Origin: Gemmatimonadaceae bacterium
Lineage (GTDB): Bacteria; Gemmatimonadota; Gemmatimonadetes; Gemmatimonadales; Gemmatimonadaceae
NCBI GenBank assembly: GCA_036496605.1
Contig: DASXKV010000010.1
Location: 1 to 64,000 of the forward strand
DNA: 64,000 nucleotides
Direction of reading: 5' to 3'
Shown here: one piece after another, positions 52,651-62,300 of the stretch
Layout of the letters: each line of letters opens with the position of its first letter
Numbering within the stretch: position 1 is the stretch's first letter
Notes under the pieces: model-generated
Databases searched by the model: none
What the model was told of the DNA's origin: nothing
The model's input: only the letters and a program-made list of their open reading frames with translations
Made by a program: the position numbers and the translations under genes

Positions 52651-53594
52651 CGGTCCGTCACCGACGTCGCCTGCGAGAAATCGCCGAGCGTGCCGTGCTT
52701 CTTTGCGGCGAGACAGGCACCATGCCGCGCGGCGACATCCCACGGTTCGCCACGCAGCCTCCCGTAAATCAGCCCGGCGACGAACGCGTCACCCGCGCCA
52801 ATGGGTTCGATGACCTCGCACTCGAAAGAGGGCGCGCAGTGCGCCTCGCCATCGGAGATGACGACGGCGCTCCAGCTCGCATTCCGCGCGCGCTTGCTGC
52901 TACGCACGGTGATCGCGACCGCGGGAATCCCGTACCGATCGTGGATCCCGCGGGCGAGGTCTTCCGCCGAATAGTCGCGCGCCTCGAACACGAGCCGCGC
53001 GCCATCCTCGCTGGCGATGAGCACGTCCACGTAACGAAACAGAGTCTCCTGCGCGGCGCGCGCGCGCTCGGGACGCCAGAGCTTCGGCCGGAAATTGAGA
53101 TCATAGCTAATCGTTAGGCCGAGTCGTTCCGCCGTCTGGATTCCTTCGACCAATGTCTGTGCCGCCGATTCGCTGAGCGCCGGCGTGATTCCACTGACGT
53201 GAAACCATTTCGCGTCGCTCAGAGCGCGCTTCCAGTCGATCATGCCGCGGCCCACGCGTGCCATCGCCGAGCCGGAGCGGTCGTACGTCACATTCGTCGT
53301 GCCCGGCTCGGCGCCGACTTCCACGTAGTAGATGCCCGCGCGACCATCAGGTGTCCACGAGATGCACGAGACGTCGACGCCTTGCTCGTGCGCGCGGTCG
53401 GCGATAATGTGACCGATTGGATTGTCGGGAAGACGCGAAACCCAACGCGATGCGACGCCGAGCCTCGCCGCGGCGACGGCAACATTGAGCTCCGCACCGC
53501 CGACGTAGACGTCGAAGCTCTTCGCTCGTGCCAGCGCTTGATTGCCCGGTGGCGTGAGACGCAGCATTGCTTCGCCGAACGTGACGAGTTGCAT
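52647..53594 (-). CDS. kdgK: 2-keto-3-deoxygluconate kinase
   Basis: 315 residues of the PfkB family. LVTFGEAMLRLTPPGNQALARA at the N-terminus and GGAELNVAVAAARLGVASRWVSRLPDNPIG give the KdgK type. The substrate and ATP sites include ISYDLNFRPKLW, and the catalytic Asp lies in EPIGAGDAFVAGLIYG near the C-terminus. It phosphorylates 2-keto-3-deoxygluconate, the product of UxuA, for the Eda aldolase. It is the first gene of the hexuronate operon, so the promoter should be in the 143-bp divergent gap upstream (53595-53737). No GntR/UxuR regulator is encoded next to it. Confidence 0.95.
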   Translation of the reverse strand: MQLVTFGEAMLRLTPPGNQALARAKSFDVYVGGAELNVAVAAARLGVASRWVSRLPDNPIGHIIADRAHEQGVDVSCISWTPDGRAGIYYVEVGAEPGTTNVTYDRSGSAMARVGRGMIDWKRALSDAKWFHVSGITPALSESAAQTLVEGIQTAERLGLTISYDLNFRPKLWRPERARAAQETLFRYVDVLIASEDGARLVFEARDYSAEDLARGIHDRYGIPAVAITVRSSKRARNASWSAVVISDGEAHCAPSFECEVIEPIGAGDAFVAGLIYGRLRGEPWDVAARHGACLAAKKHGTLGDFSQATSVTDR

Positions 53595-53737
53595 CCTCGT
53601 ATGCTATCTTCGCCGGGACATGAATCAATGAGCGGCCTCGATGAGGGATCTGGTCCCGGAATGAGTGACGTTACGGCCCCGGGTGACGTCGATTCAGCGG
53701 CCGCAGTTCAGCTAGGCAACCGAACGAGGCTCGTCCC

Positions 53738-54169
53738 ATGTCCAATCCGTGCCGCATTTTAGTTCTCTCAGTGGGAGCGCTGCTCAGTGCTTGCTCAGCG
53801 GGTCTCGGCAGCTCGCCATCCGACGGGTTGCTGGCGATCGGGACGTGGGGCGGGAACGGCGCCGCGATAATCGTCAACGACACGTCGATGCACGTGCACG
53901 TCGGCTGCACCTTCGGTGATGTCTCCGGGCGCGTGCAGCTCGACCAGGGCGCCTTCGACGTCGCCGGGAGCTACATGCTTCGCGCGTACCCGATCACGGT
54001 CGGGCCGACCGTTCCCGCGCGTTTCACGGGCACCGTTTTGGGCAAGATCGCGACGATCACCGTGACCGTGAACGATACCGTGCAACACCAGACGGTGGTG
54101 AAAGGGCCGGTCGTCGTCACGCTCGGCGAGACGCCGCAGCTCGGCCCGTGCCCGCTCTGCCGGCGGTAA
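53738..54169 (+). CDS. hypothetical lipoprotein
   Basis: 143 residues. Lipobox LLSAC (Cys ~19), then a beta-rich domain with LAIGTWGGNGAAIIVNDTSMHVHVGCTFGDVSGRVQLDQGAFDVAG and a strand RFTGTVLGKIATITVTV. The C-terminus has CPLC, which could be a redox or metal pair. I recognise the 'LxGxWGG.....' opening from small secreted proteins of unknown function in soil bacteria but cannot name a family. Divergent from kdgK. Confidence 0.75.
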   Translation: MSNPCRILVLSVGALLSACSAGLGSSPSDGLLAIGTWGGNGAAIIVNDTSMHVHVGCTFGDVSGRVQLDQGAFDVAGSYMLRAYPITVGPTVPARFTGTVLGKIATITVTVNDTVQHQTVVKGPVVVTLGETPQLGPCPLCRR

Positions 54170-54172
54170 CGG

Positions 54173-54595
54173 TCACGGAACGAACGTCTTCTGCGCCTCG
54201 CCGCCGATGGCATCACCGCCGACTGTTGAGAGAATGCTCACACGGTAGGTGATGCCGGCCTGCAACGGCTGGGCTACGGATTGCGACGTTGCGCCGGCCG
54301 GGACGTGGCCGTAGACCACCGGCGGGGCAATCTGCGCGCTCTCGGACGCCGAGAAGTCCCACACGACCGCCGGATCGCCAATGCCCTGAGGCAAGACGAT
54401 GACCGTGAGGTTGGTAATGCCGCAGCGGGGCGACCAGTCGAATCGCGGTTTGCCGGAACCTTCGAATGAAGGCGTGACGTTGACCGTCACGGCGCCATAG
54501 CAACCAACCGGATGGGTCGGCGACTCGTTGCAGGCTACGAGCGCCGCCGGGATCGCCAGCACGGCGACGCGGGATAGATTGGCACGTATTGACAT
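54173..54595 (-). CDS. hypothetical lipoprotein
   Basis: 140 residues from the ATG at 54595. Lipobox ALVAC. One Ig/fibronectin-like domain follows: AVTVNVTPSFEGSGKPRFDWSPRCGITNLTVIVLP, VVWDFSASESAQIAPPVVYGHVPAG and ITYRVSILSTVGGDAIGGEAQKTF. The pattern of a Trp-bearing strand and a closing ITYRV strand is that of single-domain surface lipoproteins; no function can be assigned. Its stop is 3 bp from the stop of the preceding convergent lipoprotein gene. Confidence 0.72.
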   Translation of the reverse strand: MSIRANLSRVAVLAIPAALVACNESPTHPVGCYGAVTVNVTPSFEGSGKPRFDWSPRCGITNLTVIVLPQGIGDPAVVWDFSASESAQIAPPVVYGHVPAGATSQSVAQPLQAGITYRVSILSTVGGDAIGGEAQKTFVP

Positions 54596-54649
54596 TGGGG
54601 GCCTCGAGGTCAAGCTCCGAACAGCCAAACCATGCCGTTGCGCCGGCGG

Positions 54650-56125
54650 TCACCGGTTCCGGCAGCTCGTTAGGCATCCAAGTGCACTATCGACATGAGC
54701 CACCGGATCCACAAGATGCTTCAGGTCGAGCGGAACCTGCGGCGAGATTCCATGTCCGCCCCGCGGCAGGTCGGCGCGACGCGTGATCGTGCCGTAGCCG
54801 AGGTACCACCGCTTCTCGCGCGGCGAGATCGAAACGATGGACGCACTCTGGTAATCGAGCGCACCGGCGGTCCGCTCGCCGAACACCGTTGCGCGTGGAC
54901 TGCGCAGCGCCGTGAGCACCAGCACCTCCGACGCGCTCACTGTACCGCGATCGACGATTACGCCGACGGCGCGCGGACCTGACGCGACGACCCAGTCGCG
55001 CGGATCGTGAGGTCGAGCTGGCGCGGCGGGATCGTCGAGTGGCACGAGCTCGCCCGGATGTGCTTTCATGCGATCGACGAGGCTTCGCACGAACGCGGTT
55101 GTCTCTGCGCCGAAGCTGCGTCGCGCGTACGCGATCTGATCGTCGGACGAGAGCATCAGCGCGCCGGTGGTGGGGAAGGGATCGGGCCGGTCGTCCTTCA
55201 GCGTGATGAACGGCTCGAGGCTCTCCGTCATCCCGGATCCGCCGCCCTCGTTGCCGCGCAGGTCGATGATCATGCGGTCGGCATGACTCAACACTTCGAA
55301 ATTCGCCTTTACCAAACTGTCGATGAGGCTCCGAAAGCCATCGTGCGACGGCACGGCAAACACCAGCGTGCCATTTCGCTTGTAGAGCCTCGGCCGATGC
55401 GGATCGACGGGATCGAGCGTGCCACTGTCGGCCGGTAGCACCGGGAATTCCTTTCCCCATATTCCCGGCGACATTCGGAGCAGCACGTTCCGGTAGATCT
55501 CGGCCTGCCGATGTACCAGTGCATGATTTCGCTCAGAAAGGAGCATCTCGTAGGTGTTCTCGGCGCGGCGCGTGATGTGCGCGCGCACGGCACCCGCGGG
55601 CCAGGTACTCGTGTCACTCGCGAGTAGAACCGCGACAAACGCGTTTCGGCGCGCCGAGTCGGGCACGATGGCGACGCGGAGCCCGCGATCGTACCAGATG
55701 CCCTCGATCGGGTCGAGCGTACGCGCGTGCGCGCGGAAATACGCTCGTGCACTTTCCTCCGTGACATTCCGTCGCTCGACGGCGGCGGCACGTCGGGCGG
55801 ACTCGGCGCTATCGAGCGCCGGATTTTCATAGACGAAAAGATGCGGATCGTCGAACCAGGCGACGAAGTCGCGGAGGACGAAGTAGCATGCGTCGCCAGT
55901 GGTCGTATCGGCGCGCGCTTGCGCCGCGGCTTTCATCGCCGCGAAGGCGCGCAGCCGGTCGCCGCGGAGCTCGAGGGTGTAGCCGGCATAATCGAGGTGA
56001 AGCTTGCGCTCGAGCAGCGCGAGGTCGGTCGCGCACGAAAGTTGAGGTTCGCGGGAGCGTCCCGCGACGAGAGTCGCGGCGAGAGCGATGCAAGGAATTC
56101 CGAGAACTCGAAGTTGGCTGGGCAT
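54650..56125 (-). CDS. secreted S41 family peptidase
   Basis: 491 residues from the ATG at 56125; longer in-frame sequence to 57160 is antisense to the monooxygenase. Signal peptide RVLGIPCIALAATLVAGRS. The C-terminal tail-specific-protease/S41 domain includes LYKRNGTLVFAVPSHDGFRSLIDSLV, RMIIDLRGNEGGGSG, VGVIVDRGTVSASEVLVLTALRS (the nucleophile Ser in SASE) and VFGERTAGALDYQS. It lacks an obvious PDZ domain. It probably trims peptides in the periplasm. Divergent from the FAD monooxygenase gene across 66 bp. Confidence 0.9.
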   Translation of the reverse strand: MPSQLRVLGIPCIALAATLVAGRSREPQLSCATDLALLERKLHLDYAGYTLELRGDRLRAFAAMKAAAQARADTTTGDACYFVLRDFVAWFDDPHLFVYENPALDSAESARRAAAVERRNVTEESARAYFRAHARTLDPIEGIWYDRGLRVAIVPDSARRNAFVAVLLASDTSTWPAGAVRAHITRRAENTYEMLLSERNHALVHRQAEIYRNVLLRMSPGIWGKEFPVLPADSGTLDPVDPHRPRLYKRNGTLVFAVPSHDGFRSLIDSLVKANFEVLSHADRMIIDLRGNEGGGSGMTESLEPFITLKDDRPDPFPTTGALMLSSDDQIAYARRSFGAETTAFVRSLVDRMKAHPGELVPLDDPAAPARPHDPRDWVVASGPRAVGVIVDRGTVSASEVLVLTALRSPRATVFGERTAGALDYQSASIVSISPREKRWYLGYGTITRRADLPRGGHGISPQVPLDLKHLVDPVAHVDSALGCLTSCRNR

Positions 56126-56191
56126 TGTGCCTTTCACCGTCCGGGTCGGGAGCGCCAATGTCTGACACGTATTCGGGGCGAAGAGTTTGCC

Positions 56192-57754
56192 ATGGATCGA
56201 GAGAACGAGATACAAGTTCTGATCGTCGGCGCTGGTCCGACCGGCCTCGCGCTCGCGCTCTGGCTGGCGCGCTTTGGTGTGCGCATTCGCATCGTCGACA
56301 AGACGTCCGACGTCGCGCCAATCTCGCGCGCCCTCGGCGTGCACGCGCGGACGCTCGAGTTCTACCGGCAGCTTGGCTTCGCGAACGAGGCGATCGCGGA
56401 AGGCGTCGTCATGCAGAGCGTGAACCTGTGGGCGCGCGATCGACGTGTCGCCAGTGTGCCGATCAGCGATATTGGCGAGGGCCTCACGCCATTCCCATTC
56501 GTACTCGACCTCGCTCAGGATGAGCATGAGCAATTGCTCATCAAGCAGCTCGCGCTCGGGGGGGTCACCGTCGAGCGAACGACGGAACTGACCGGGCTTA
56601 CACAAAACGGAGACGGCGTCGTCGCGACCTTGCGGCACGCCGACGGTACGACCGAATCGAGCCCCGTCGAATACCTTGCCGGCTGCGACGGAACGCATTC
56701 GACGGTGCGTGGCGCCCTTGGCGTTCCGTTCGCCGGCGGGACGTACGAGCACCTCTTCTACGTCGCCGACGTCCGCGCGCGCGGGCCCGCCGTGGACAGT
56801 GGCGTCAACGTCGATCTCGACGAAGCCGATCTGCTCGCGGTCTTCGACATGAAGGGTCCAGGGCACATTCGTCTCGTCGGCACGGTGCGCGGGGACGCGG
56901 CGGCGCGTGCCGAGCGCAATCAGCTCTCCTTCGACGACGTTGCACGACGCCCGCTCGAGCATCTGCGGATGGAAGTCGAGGACGTGAATTGGTTCTCGAC
57001 GTATCGCGTCCATCATCGAGTCGCGAAGCAGTTTCGGGTGGGCCGTGTGTTCCTGTTGGGCGACGCCGCGCATGTGCACAGCCCTGTGGGCGCGCAGGGC
57101 ATGAACACCGGGATCGGCGATGCCATAAATCTGGCGTGGAAGCTCGCGGCGGTCGTTCATGGTGAGTCGCCGGCGGCGTTGCTCGACACCTACGAGCCGG
57201 AGCGCATCGCCTTCGCGCGGCGGCTCGTCGCGACGACGGATCGCGTGTTCGCGTTCGCGTCGAAGAGCGGAGGCATCGCGGGGTTCGTCCGGACGAGGCT
57301 CTTTCCGATGGTCGTGTCGGTCGTGTTTCGAGCGCGCGCGGCGAAACGATATCTGTTTCGCACGGTCTCACAAATCATGATCAACTATCGCGCGAGTACG
57401 CTCAGCGAAGGGCAGGCGGGCTCGGTGCACGGCGGCGATCGACTGCCGTGGGCGCCGCTCGCCGACGGGGCGGACAATTACAAACCGCTCACGTCACTCC
57501 GCTGGCAGGTGCACGTGTACGGTAACGCGCCACCAGGGCTTCGCGAGGCGTGCACCGACAGCGATGTGGAGCTCCACGTCTTCAATTGGACGTCGCGGAT
57601 GCAAGAGAGCGGCTTCATCCGCAATGGGGTTTATCTCGTGCGTCCGGACGGGTATGTCGGGCTCGCCGACCAGAGCGGTCGCGCCGAAGTTGTGCGTGAG
57701 TATTTTGCAAATCGATCGTTGAAGCCGGCGGCGCGCATTGCAGCGCGGGCGTGA
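56192..57754 (+). CDS. FAD-dependent aromatic monooxygenase
   Basis: 520 residues. Dinucleotide motif VLIVGAGPTGLALALWLARFGVRIRIVDKT, substrate-side SRALGVHARTLEFYRQLG, DG motif GCDGTHSTVRGALGV and the FAD-ribityl motif VFLLGDAAHVHSPVGAQGMNTG (GD...P). This is the PheA/TfdB class of flavoprotein monooxygenases, which hydroxylate phenols and other aromatics or modify polyketides. The shorter C-terminal part ends with a thioredoxin-like domain (ELHVFNWTS). The start is at 56192; an extension upstream is antisense. The VOC gene follows in 20 bp, a common partnership in aromatic breakdown. Confidence 0.92.
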   Translation: MDRENEIQVLIVGAGPTGLALALWLARFGVRIRIVDKTSDVAPISRALGVHARTLEFYRQLGFANEAIAEGVVMQSVNLWARDRRVASVPISDIGEGLTPFPFVLDLAQDEHEQLLIKQLALGGVTVERTTELTGLTQNGDGVVATLRHADGTTESSPVEYLAGCDGTHSTVRGALGVPFAGGTYEHLFYVADVRARGPAVDSGVNVDLDEADLLAVFDMKGPGHIRLVGTVRGDAAARAERNQLSFDDVARRPLEHLRMEVEDVNWFSTYRVHHRVAKQFRVGRVFLLGDAAHVHSPVGAQGMNTGIGDAINLAWKLAAVVHGESPAALLDTYEPERIAFARRLVATTDRVFAFASKSGGIAGFVRTRLFPMVVSVVFRARAAKRYLFRTVSQIMINYRASTLSEGQAGSVHGGDRLPWAPLADGADNYKPLTSLRWQVHVYGNAPPGLREACTDSDVELHVFNWTSRMQESGFIRNGVYLVRPDGYVGLADQSGRAEVVREYFANRSLKPAARIAARA

Positions 57755-57774
57755 GACGCGATCTGGAGGATGCA

Positions 57775-58191
57775 ATGACAACGGTTCAGGTTCGCTACAT
57801 CGTTCACGATGTCGACAAGGCGATTCCGTTCTACACGGAGCAGCTGGGATTCAAGCTCGACATGCATCCGGCGCCGCCGTTCGCGATGCTCTCGCGTGGC
57901 GACCTGCGACTGGTGCTGAGCGCGCCGAATCCGATGGGCGGCGGGGGTCAATCGATGCCCGACGGCACGAAGCCCCAGCCGGGCGGCTGGAATCGCTTCG
58001 CGATCGAAGTCGACGATCTCGAGAGCACGGTCGCGCAACTGCGGAAATCAGGTGCGCGTTTCCGGAACGAGATCGTGACGGGCGTCGGCGGAAAGCAGAT
58101 TCTCCTCGAGGATCCGTCGGGCAACCCGATCGAGCTGTTCCAACCCACGCGGCAGGAGGCGCGGATCGATTCCAGCTCGGGCCGAACGTGA
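57775..58191 (+). CDS. VOC family protein
   Basis: 138 residues. CTGGAGGA precedes the ATG by 5 bp. TTVQVRYIVHDVDKAIPFYTEQLGFKLDMHPAPPFAML and GWNRFAIEVDDLESTVAQLRKSGARFRNEIVTG, GKQILLEDPSGNPIELFQP: a standard two-module VOC protein with H10 or H-side ligand and a C-terminal Glu (IELF). The proximity to the FAD monooxygenase suggests a dioxygenase or glyoxalase-like follow-up step, but this is inference only. Confidence 0.88.
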   Translation: MTTVQVRYIVHDVDKAIPFYTEQLGFKLDMHPAPPFAMLSRGDLRLVLSAPNPMGGGGQSMPDGTKPQPGGWNRFAIEVDDLESTVAQLRKSGARFRNEIVTGVGGKQILLEDPSGNPIELFQPTRQEARIDSSSGRT

Positions 58192-58308
58192 GAGCGGTTT
58201 GATCCCGTTAGGCCTTACCGCTGCAATCAACTATCGCGGACGCGTCCACACCCACCAAACTGCGAGGAGTAAGAATGGTGATCCGATGAGGAGCAACCGA
58301 GCAGCGCG

Positions 58309-58542
58309 TTAGAACAGCCGAGCGAGGTAACCCGCGATGCGCCTGACGATGACGGCGGCAATCCCAGCGCCGACGAACAGTGGCAGCAATCGGAACACGA
58401 GACTGAGTCCGGCAGCGACAGCCAGTGAGAGATCGTTCCCCCGGTGCTCCGGCGGAGCCTGTGTTAAGTCGCGGTAAGCTCTACGCGTGAAGAACCCGAC
58501 AAAGAGGGCCAGCGTACCTAACGATCCGACGGCGAAGGCAAT
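58309..58542 (-). CDS. possible small two-TM membrane protein without standard start
   Basis: Translating the minus strand from the stop TAA at 58309-58311 upward gives an open frame of about 77-80 codons with clear membrane-protein character: IAFAVGSLGTLALFVGFF, a short loop RRAYRDLTQAPPEHRGND, then LSLAVAAGLSLVFRLLPLF and VGAGIAAVIVRRIAGYLARLF. No ATG, GTG or TTG precedes the first helix in frame; the best candidates are an ATT codon at 58542 and AGGAG at about 58553, a poor pair. It directly follows the barrel protein gene on the same strand. It may be a real gene with unusual initiation, or a decayed one. Confidence 0.5.
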   Translation of the reverse strand: MAFAVGSLGTLALFVGFFTRRAYRDLTQAPPEHRGNDLSLAVAAGLSLVFRLLPLFVGAGIAAVIVRRIAGYLARLF

Positions 58543-58559
58543 GCGATCTGTCGTAGCTC

Positions 58560-59339
58560 CTAAAACCTCGCGCCGAGCGTGAAAAGATAAGCACCGTGCG
58601 TGAAATCTCGTTGTGTGTCCGGCGTCGATGGCGGATCGATCTTCCCGACAGCGCTCGCGCCCAGGAAGTACGGGTGTCTCGGGATCGCAACGTCAAACTC
58701 GGCACGATAGTTCCAAAGCAAGCCGCGAGACGAGCGGATATATGTCGGCTCGAGGCGAAGCGAGAACTTGGACGTGTCGCCGACAAAAAGCGGAAGCCCG
58801 ATCTCCGGGCCACGGTCACGCGTGTGAGGAGGCCCGCTCATGAAGCCCAGCGTGACGCCACCAGCCGCTATCCGACGTGTATGAAAGAGGTAGCCAGCGC
58901 GCGCTGTAAAGTACTGCACATGCGTCGGTCGCCAGAATTCTTCGGCAACGAGCTCATAGTACAGATCACGCCGAACCGCTTCGATGCGTGCCGCGTCCGC
59001 CCAGGTCTGGCCTGCCTGGAACGCCCCGCCGACGCTCACTGACGCTGCCCCGTGATCGTGAAGGAATGACATCTCCGACGGACCGCGCTCTCCTATGAAC
59101 AGCGCAAGCGGCGCGGCGGCAAAGATTGCCGAGAGGATCATCGCCCCGCCTACCGGAATGGCGAGAAAACACGCCGCGCAATCAACTGGTCGCAGAGAAT
59201 CCGTTGGCATCGAGTCACGTCGTGCGGAGTCGCCCGATGCCGAAGGCCTTTGACTCATCGTCGGCCGAAAGGGAGTGGTCATCAGCAGCGCGAGCACTAT
59301 GCTCGCGCTGCCGATGAGAGTTTTCTCCTTTCCGATCAC
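58560..59339 (-). CDS. outer-membrane-like protein, function unknown
   Basis: 259 residues. N-terminal signal-like hydrophobic stretch (KTLIGSASIVLALLMTTPF), then a polar Ser/Arg/Asp stretch and a second hydrophobic helix (FLAIPVGGAMILSAIFAAAPLALFI). The remainder alternates strands: GAASVSVGGAFQAGQTW, TARAGYLFHTRRIAAGG, FSLRLEPTYIRSSRGLLWNYRAEFDVAI and a final aromatic strand HGAYLFTLGARF, typical of an eight-strand barrel with terminal Phe. The central Cys pair CAAC could form a disulfide. No family recognised. Confidence 0.68.
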   Translation of the reverse strand: MIGKEKTLIGSASIVLALLMTTPFRPTMSQRPSASGDSARRDSMPTDSLRPVDCAACFLAIPVGGAMILSAIFAAAPLALFIGERGPSEMSFLHDHGAASVSVGGAFQAGQTWADAARIEAVRRDLYYELVAEEFWRPTHVQYFTARAGYLFHTRRIAAGGVTLGFMSGPPHTRDRGPEIGLPLFVGDTSKFSLRLEPTYIRSSRGLLWNYRAEFDVAIPRHPYFLGASAVGKIDPPSTPDTQRDFTHGAYLFTLGARF

Positions 59340-59360
59340 GGAACGACGGACCGTACGTGT

Positions 59361-62300
59361 CTATGGCACTACCGTCGTTCGCTTCCCCCACGTCGGCGGC
59401 GGCGGCTCCTTCGTCAGGCGTGCGACCGGGTGCTCCTGGAGCATCTTCATCGCCTGAGCGACCGCCCGTTCGAGCTGCGGGTCATGTCCGGCGATCACGT
59501 CCTTCGGCCAGTTCTCGACGTCGATGTCCGGCGACGTTCCAACATTCTCAACCGCCCAGTGGCCTTCCTTGTCGAAGAAGCCGCCGCGCGGCGCGATCAT
59601 CGACCCGCCATCCACGAATGCCGGCGTGTCCCACGTGCCGACGAGACCGCCCCACGTCCGCTTCCCAACGAGCGGCCCGATGTGACGGTGCTGGAACATG
59701 TAGGGCATGAGATCGCCGCCCGATCCCGCCATTTCGTTGATGATCATCACCTTCGGTCCCCAGATCCCCGCCGCAGGACTCGTGAAGGGATACCGATCAC
59801 CAACCGGATTGTTGAAGTACCCGTCGAAGTCGCGGCCGAGGATGTCGATGATGTAGTCCGCGGCCGAGCCGCCGCCGTTATAGCGCTCGTCCAGAATCGC
59901 GCCCTTCTTCTCCTGTTGAGCGAAGTAGTAACGATTGAAGCTCGCGTAGCCGGGCTGCGCCGTGTTCGGGAGGTAGACGTACGCCAGCTGCCCATGAGAA
60001 AGCGAGTCGACGACGTGCCGGTTGTGCTCGATCCACGCGCGCGAGCGGAGGCCGCTCTCGTTCGCGACAGGCACCACAATCACCCGGCGAGCGCCCTCCG
60101 TCGTCGGCTTGGAGTTGACCGCGAGCACCGTCTGCTTGTTCGCCGTGCCGTCGAGGAGGCGATTGATGTTGTCCGGCGCGCGCAGCTCCTGACCGCCAAT
60201 CGCGACGATGTAATCACCGACGTGAACGTCGATGCCCGGTCCCGCCAACGGCGCGCGGAGCTCGGGATTCCAGCTCTCGGCGTCATAGATTTTAGTAATC
60301 TTATAACGGCCGTTGTCGATCGTGAAATCGGCGCCGAGCTGGCCAACGACGCTCTGCGGCACTTCCGGCATGTCCCCGCCGCGCACGAACGAGTGCCCGA
60401 TCGCGATCTCGGCGCCCATCATGTCGAGCAGGTAGTTCAGGTCCTCTCGGTGGTTCACGTAGGGCAGCAGCTGACCGTACATCTGTTTCATCCGCGGCCA
60501 ATCGCTGCCGTGCATGTTCGGCACGTAGAGATAGTCGCGCTGATTGCGCCATCCCTCGTCGAACATCTGCTTGAATTCGGCCTTCGGGTCGATGTAAGCC
60601 CGTAATTGTATAGGAAGGTGACCCTGGCCAGCGGTTGGGATCATCCGGTCCGCGTCGACGAGGTAGAGCCCGCCCTGCTGACCCGCCGTGCGGTACAGCA
60701 GCTTGTGGCCGTCGGCGCTGACGACGTACTGCGCCGCCCCCGTGACAAAGGGCGCCGCCTTACGATCCTTGAGTTGATAGCGATGGATCGTTCCGGACGG
60801 TCCGCCGAAGAAGCCACCGCCCGGCGGTTCCTGCGTTCCGGTCGCCGGAATCGGCTCGACAAAGAACACCGTGCCCGACGGTCCGGCGCGCAGCTGGGTG
60901 TAATTCCGCTGGGCGACGCCGGGGATCGCGATGATTCGCTGCTGCAATCCGTCGAAATCAATTCTCACCGAAGCGACGCGCGGTGCGCGATCGGCGCGCG
61001 ATGCGCCCGTGTCACCTCGCGTACCGAACGCGGAGCTGTCCGGACGCGCCGGGCGCTGTGCGCGGACCGTGTCACCGGCGAGCGTCGCGATCTCTTCGTC
61101 GCTCTCCGGAAGTACCGGTGACGGATCGCTCTTCCGCAGCACCGCGAGGTAGAGCGCGCGCGTCTGCGGCCGGTCGTACGACGACATGTCGAGCCACGCG
61201 GAGTTGAGCGCGAAGTTCGTGGACGCGAGGAACCAGAGGTATTTGCCGCTCGCATCCCAGGCCGCCCAATTAGCGTCTGCTAAACCGTCGGTTACCTGCT
61301 TCGTCTCACCCGTGTTCACGTTGTACGTGAAGATCGCGCGGTACATCGACGGCAATCGCTTCGCGTACGCGAGCCACTGGCCATCGGGCGACCAGACGGG
61401 ATTGAGCGACCGCTCGGGAATCATGAACTCGTCGTTGCCGATCGCTTTCGCCTGTCCGGAGGCGACGTCGAGCACCCAGACTCTGAGTTTAGTATCCGTA
61501 TAAACAATGTGCTTGTCGTCGGGCGACCAGGACGGCGTATAGAAGTGGCTCGGCTCCGGCAGCGTGATCTCGCGCGGCGGCGTGACGCCGTCCTGGCTCT
61601 CGATGTAGAGCTTGTACTCGCCGCTCTTGTCGCTGAAGTACGAGACGGATCGACCGTCCGGCGACCACGCGGGATCGCGCTCCGCAGACGAGCTCGACTT
61701 CGTCAGATCGCGCGCGTCACCCTTCTCGGCCGGGATCGTGAAGATCTCGCCACGCGCCTCGACCGCGGCGCGCTTGCCAGTCGGAGAGAGCGCCAACGCC
61801 GTCACGCGGTTCGACACGTCCTTCCACTGCGGCATCATCCACGGGAAGTCGCCCGCGGCGGTGATGTTTACGATATGCTCACGATCGGTCTTGGGGTCGA
61901 GCAGGTGGACGTAGCCGGCCTGCTCGAAGACGACCGCGTCAGACGTTGCGTCGAGCGTCTTGACGTCGAAGTCGGTGAAGTGCGTTGCTTCGTTGAGCTT
62001 CTTCGCCTTCGTGTCATACGACCAGACGTTCGAGACACCGTCGCGATCGGAGAGGAAGTACACGACGTCGCCGACCCAGGCCGGATCCATTTCTTTTGAA
62101 TCTGTCCACGGCGGCGTCTCTATGTTGTCAGTCGCGAAATCGAGGATCCAGATGGGCCGGTTCTGGCCGCCGCGGTAGTTCCGGCGTTCCTCGTCCCATG
62201 AGTTGTTCATGCGATACGCGAGGCGCTTGCCGTCGGGCGAGATTTTGCCCTGGTACGCGCGCGGCATCGCCAGCGGCTGCTCGATGCCGCCGGTCACCGG

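Noticed and set aside
55727-56191. Upstream extension of the FAD monooxygenase
   Set aside because: It is antisense to the S41 peptidase. The FAD dinucleotide-binding motif begins within 20 residues of the ATG at 56192, where the family normally starts.
56126-57160. Upstream extension of the S41 peptidase
   Set aside because: It is antisense to the monooxygenase. The signal peptide begins at the ATG at 56125.
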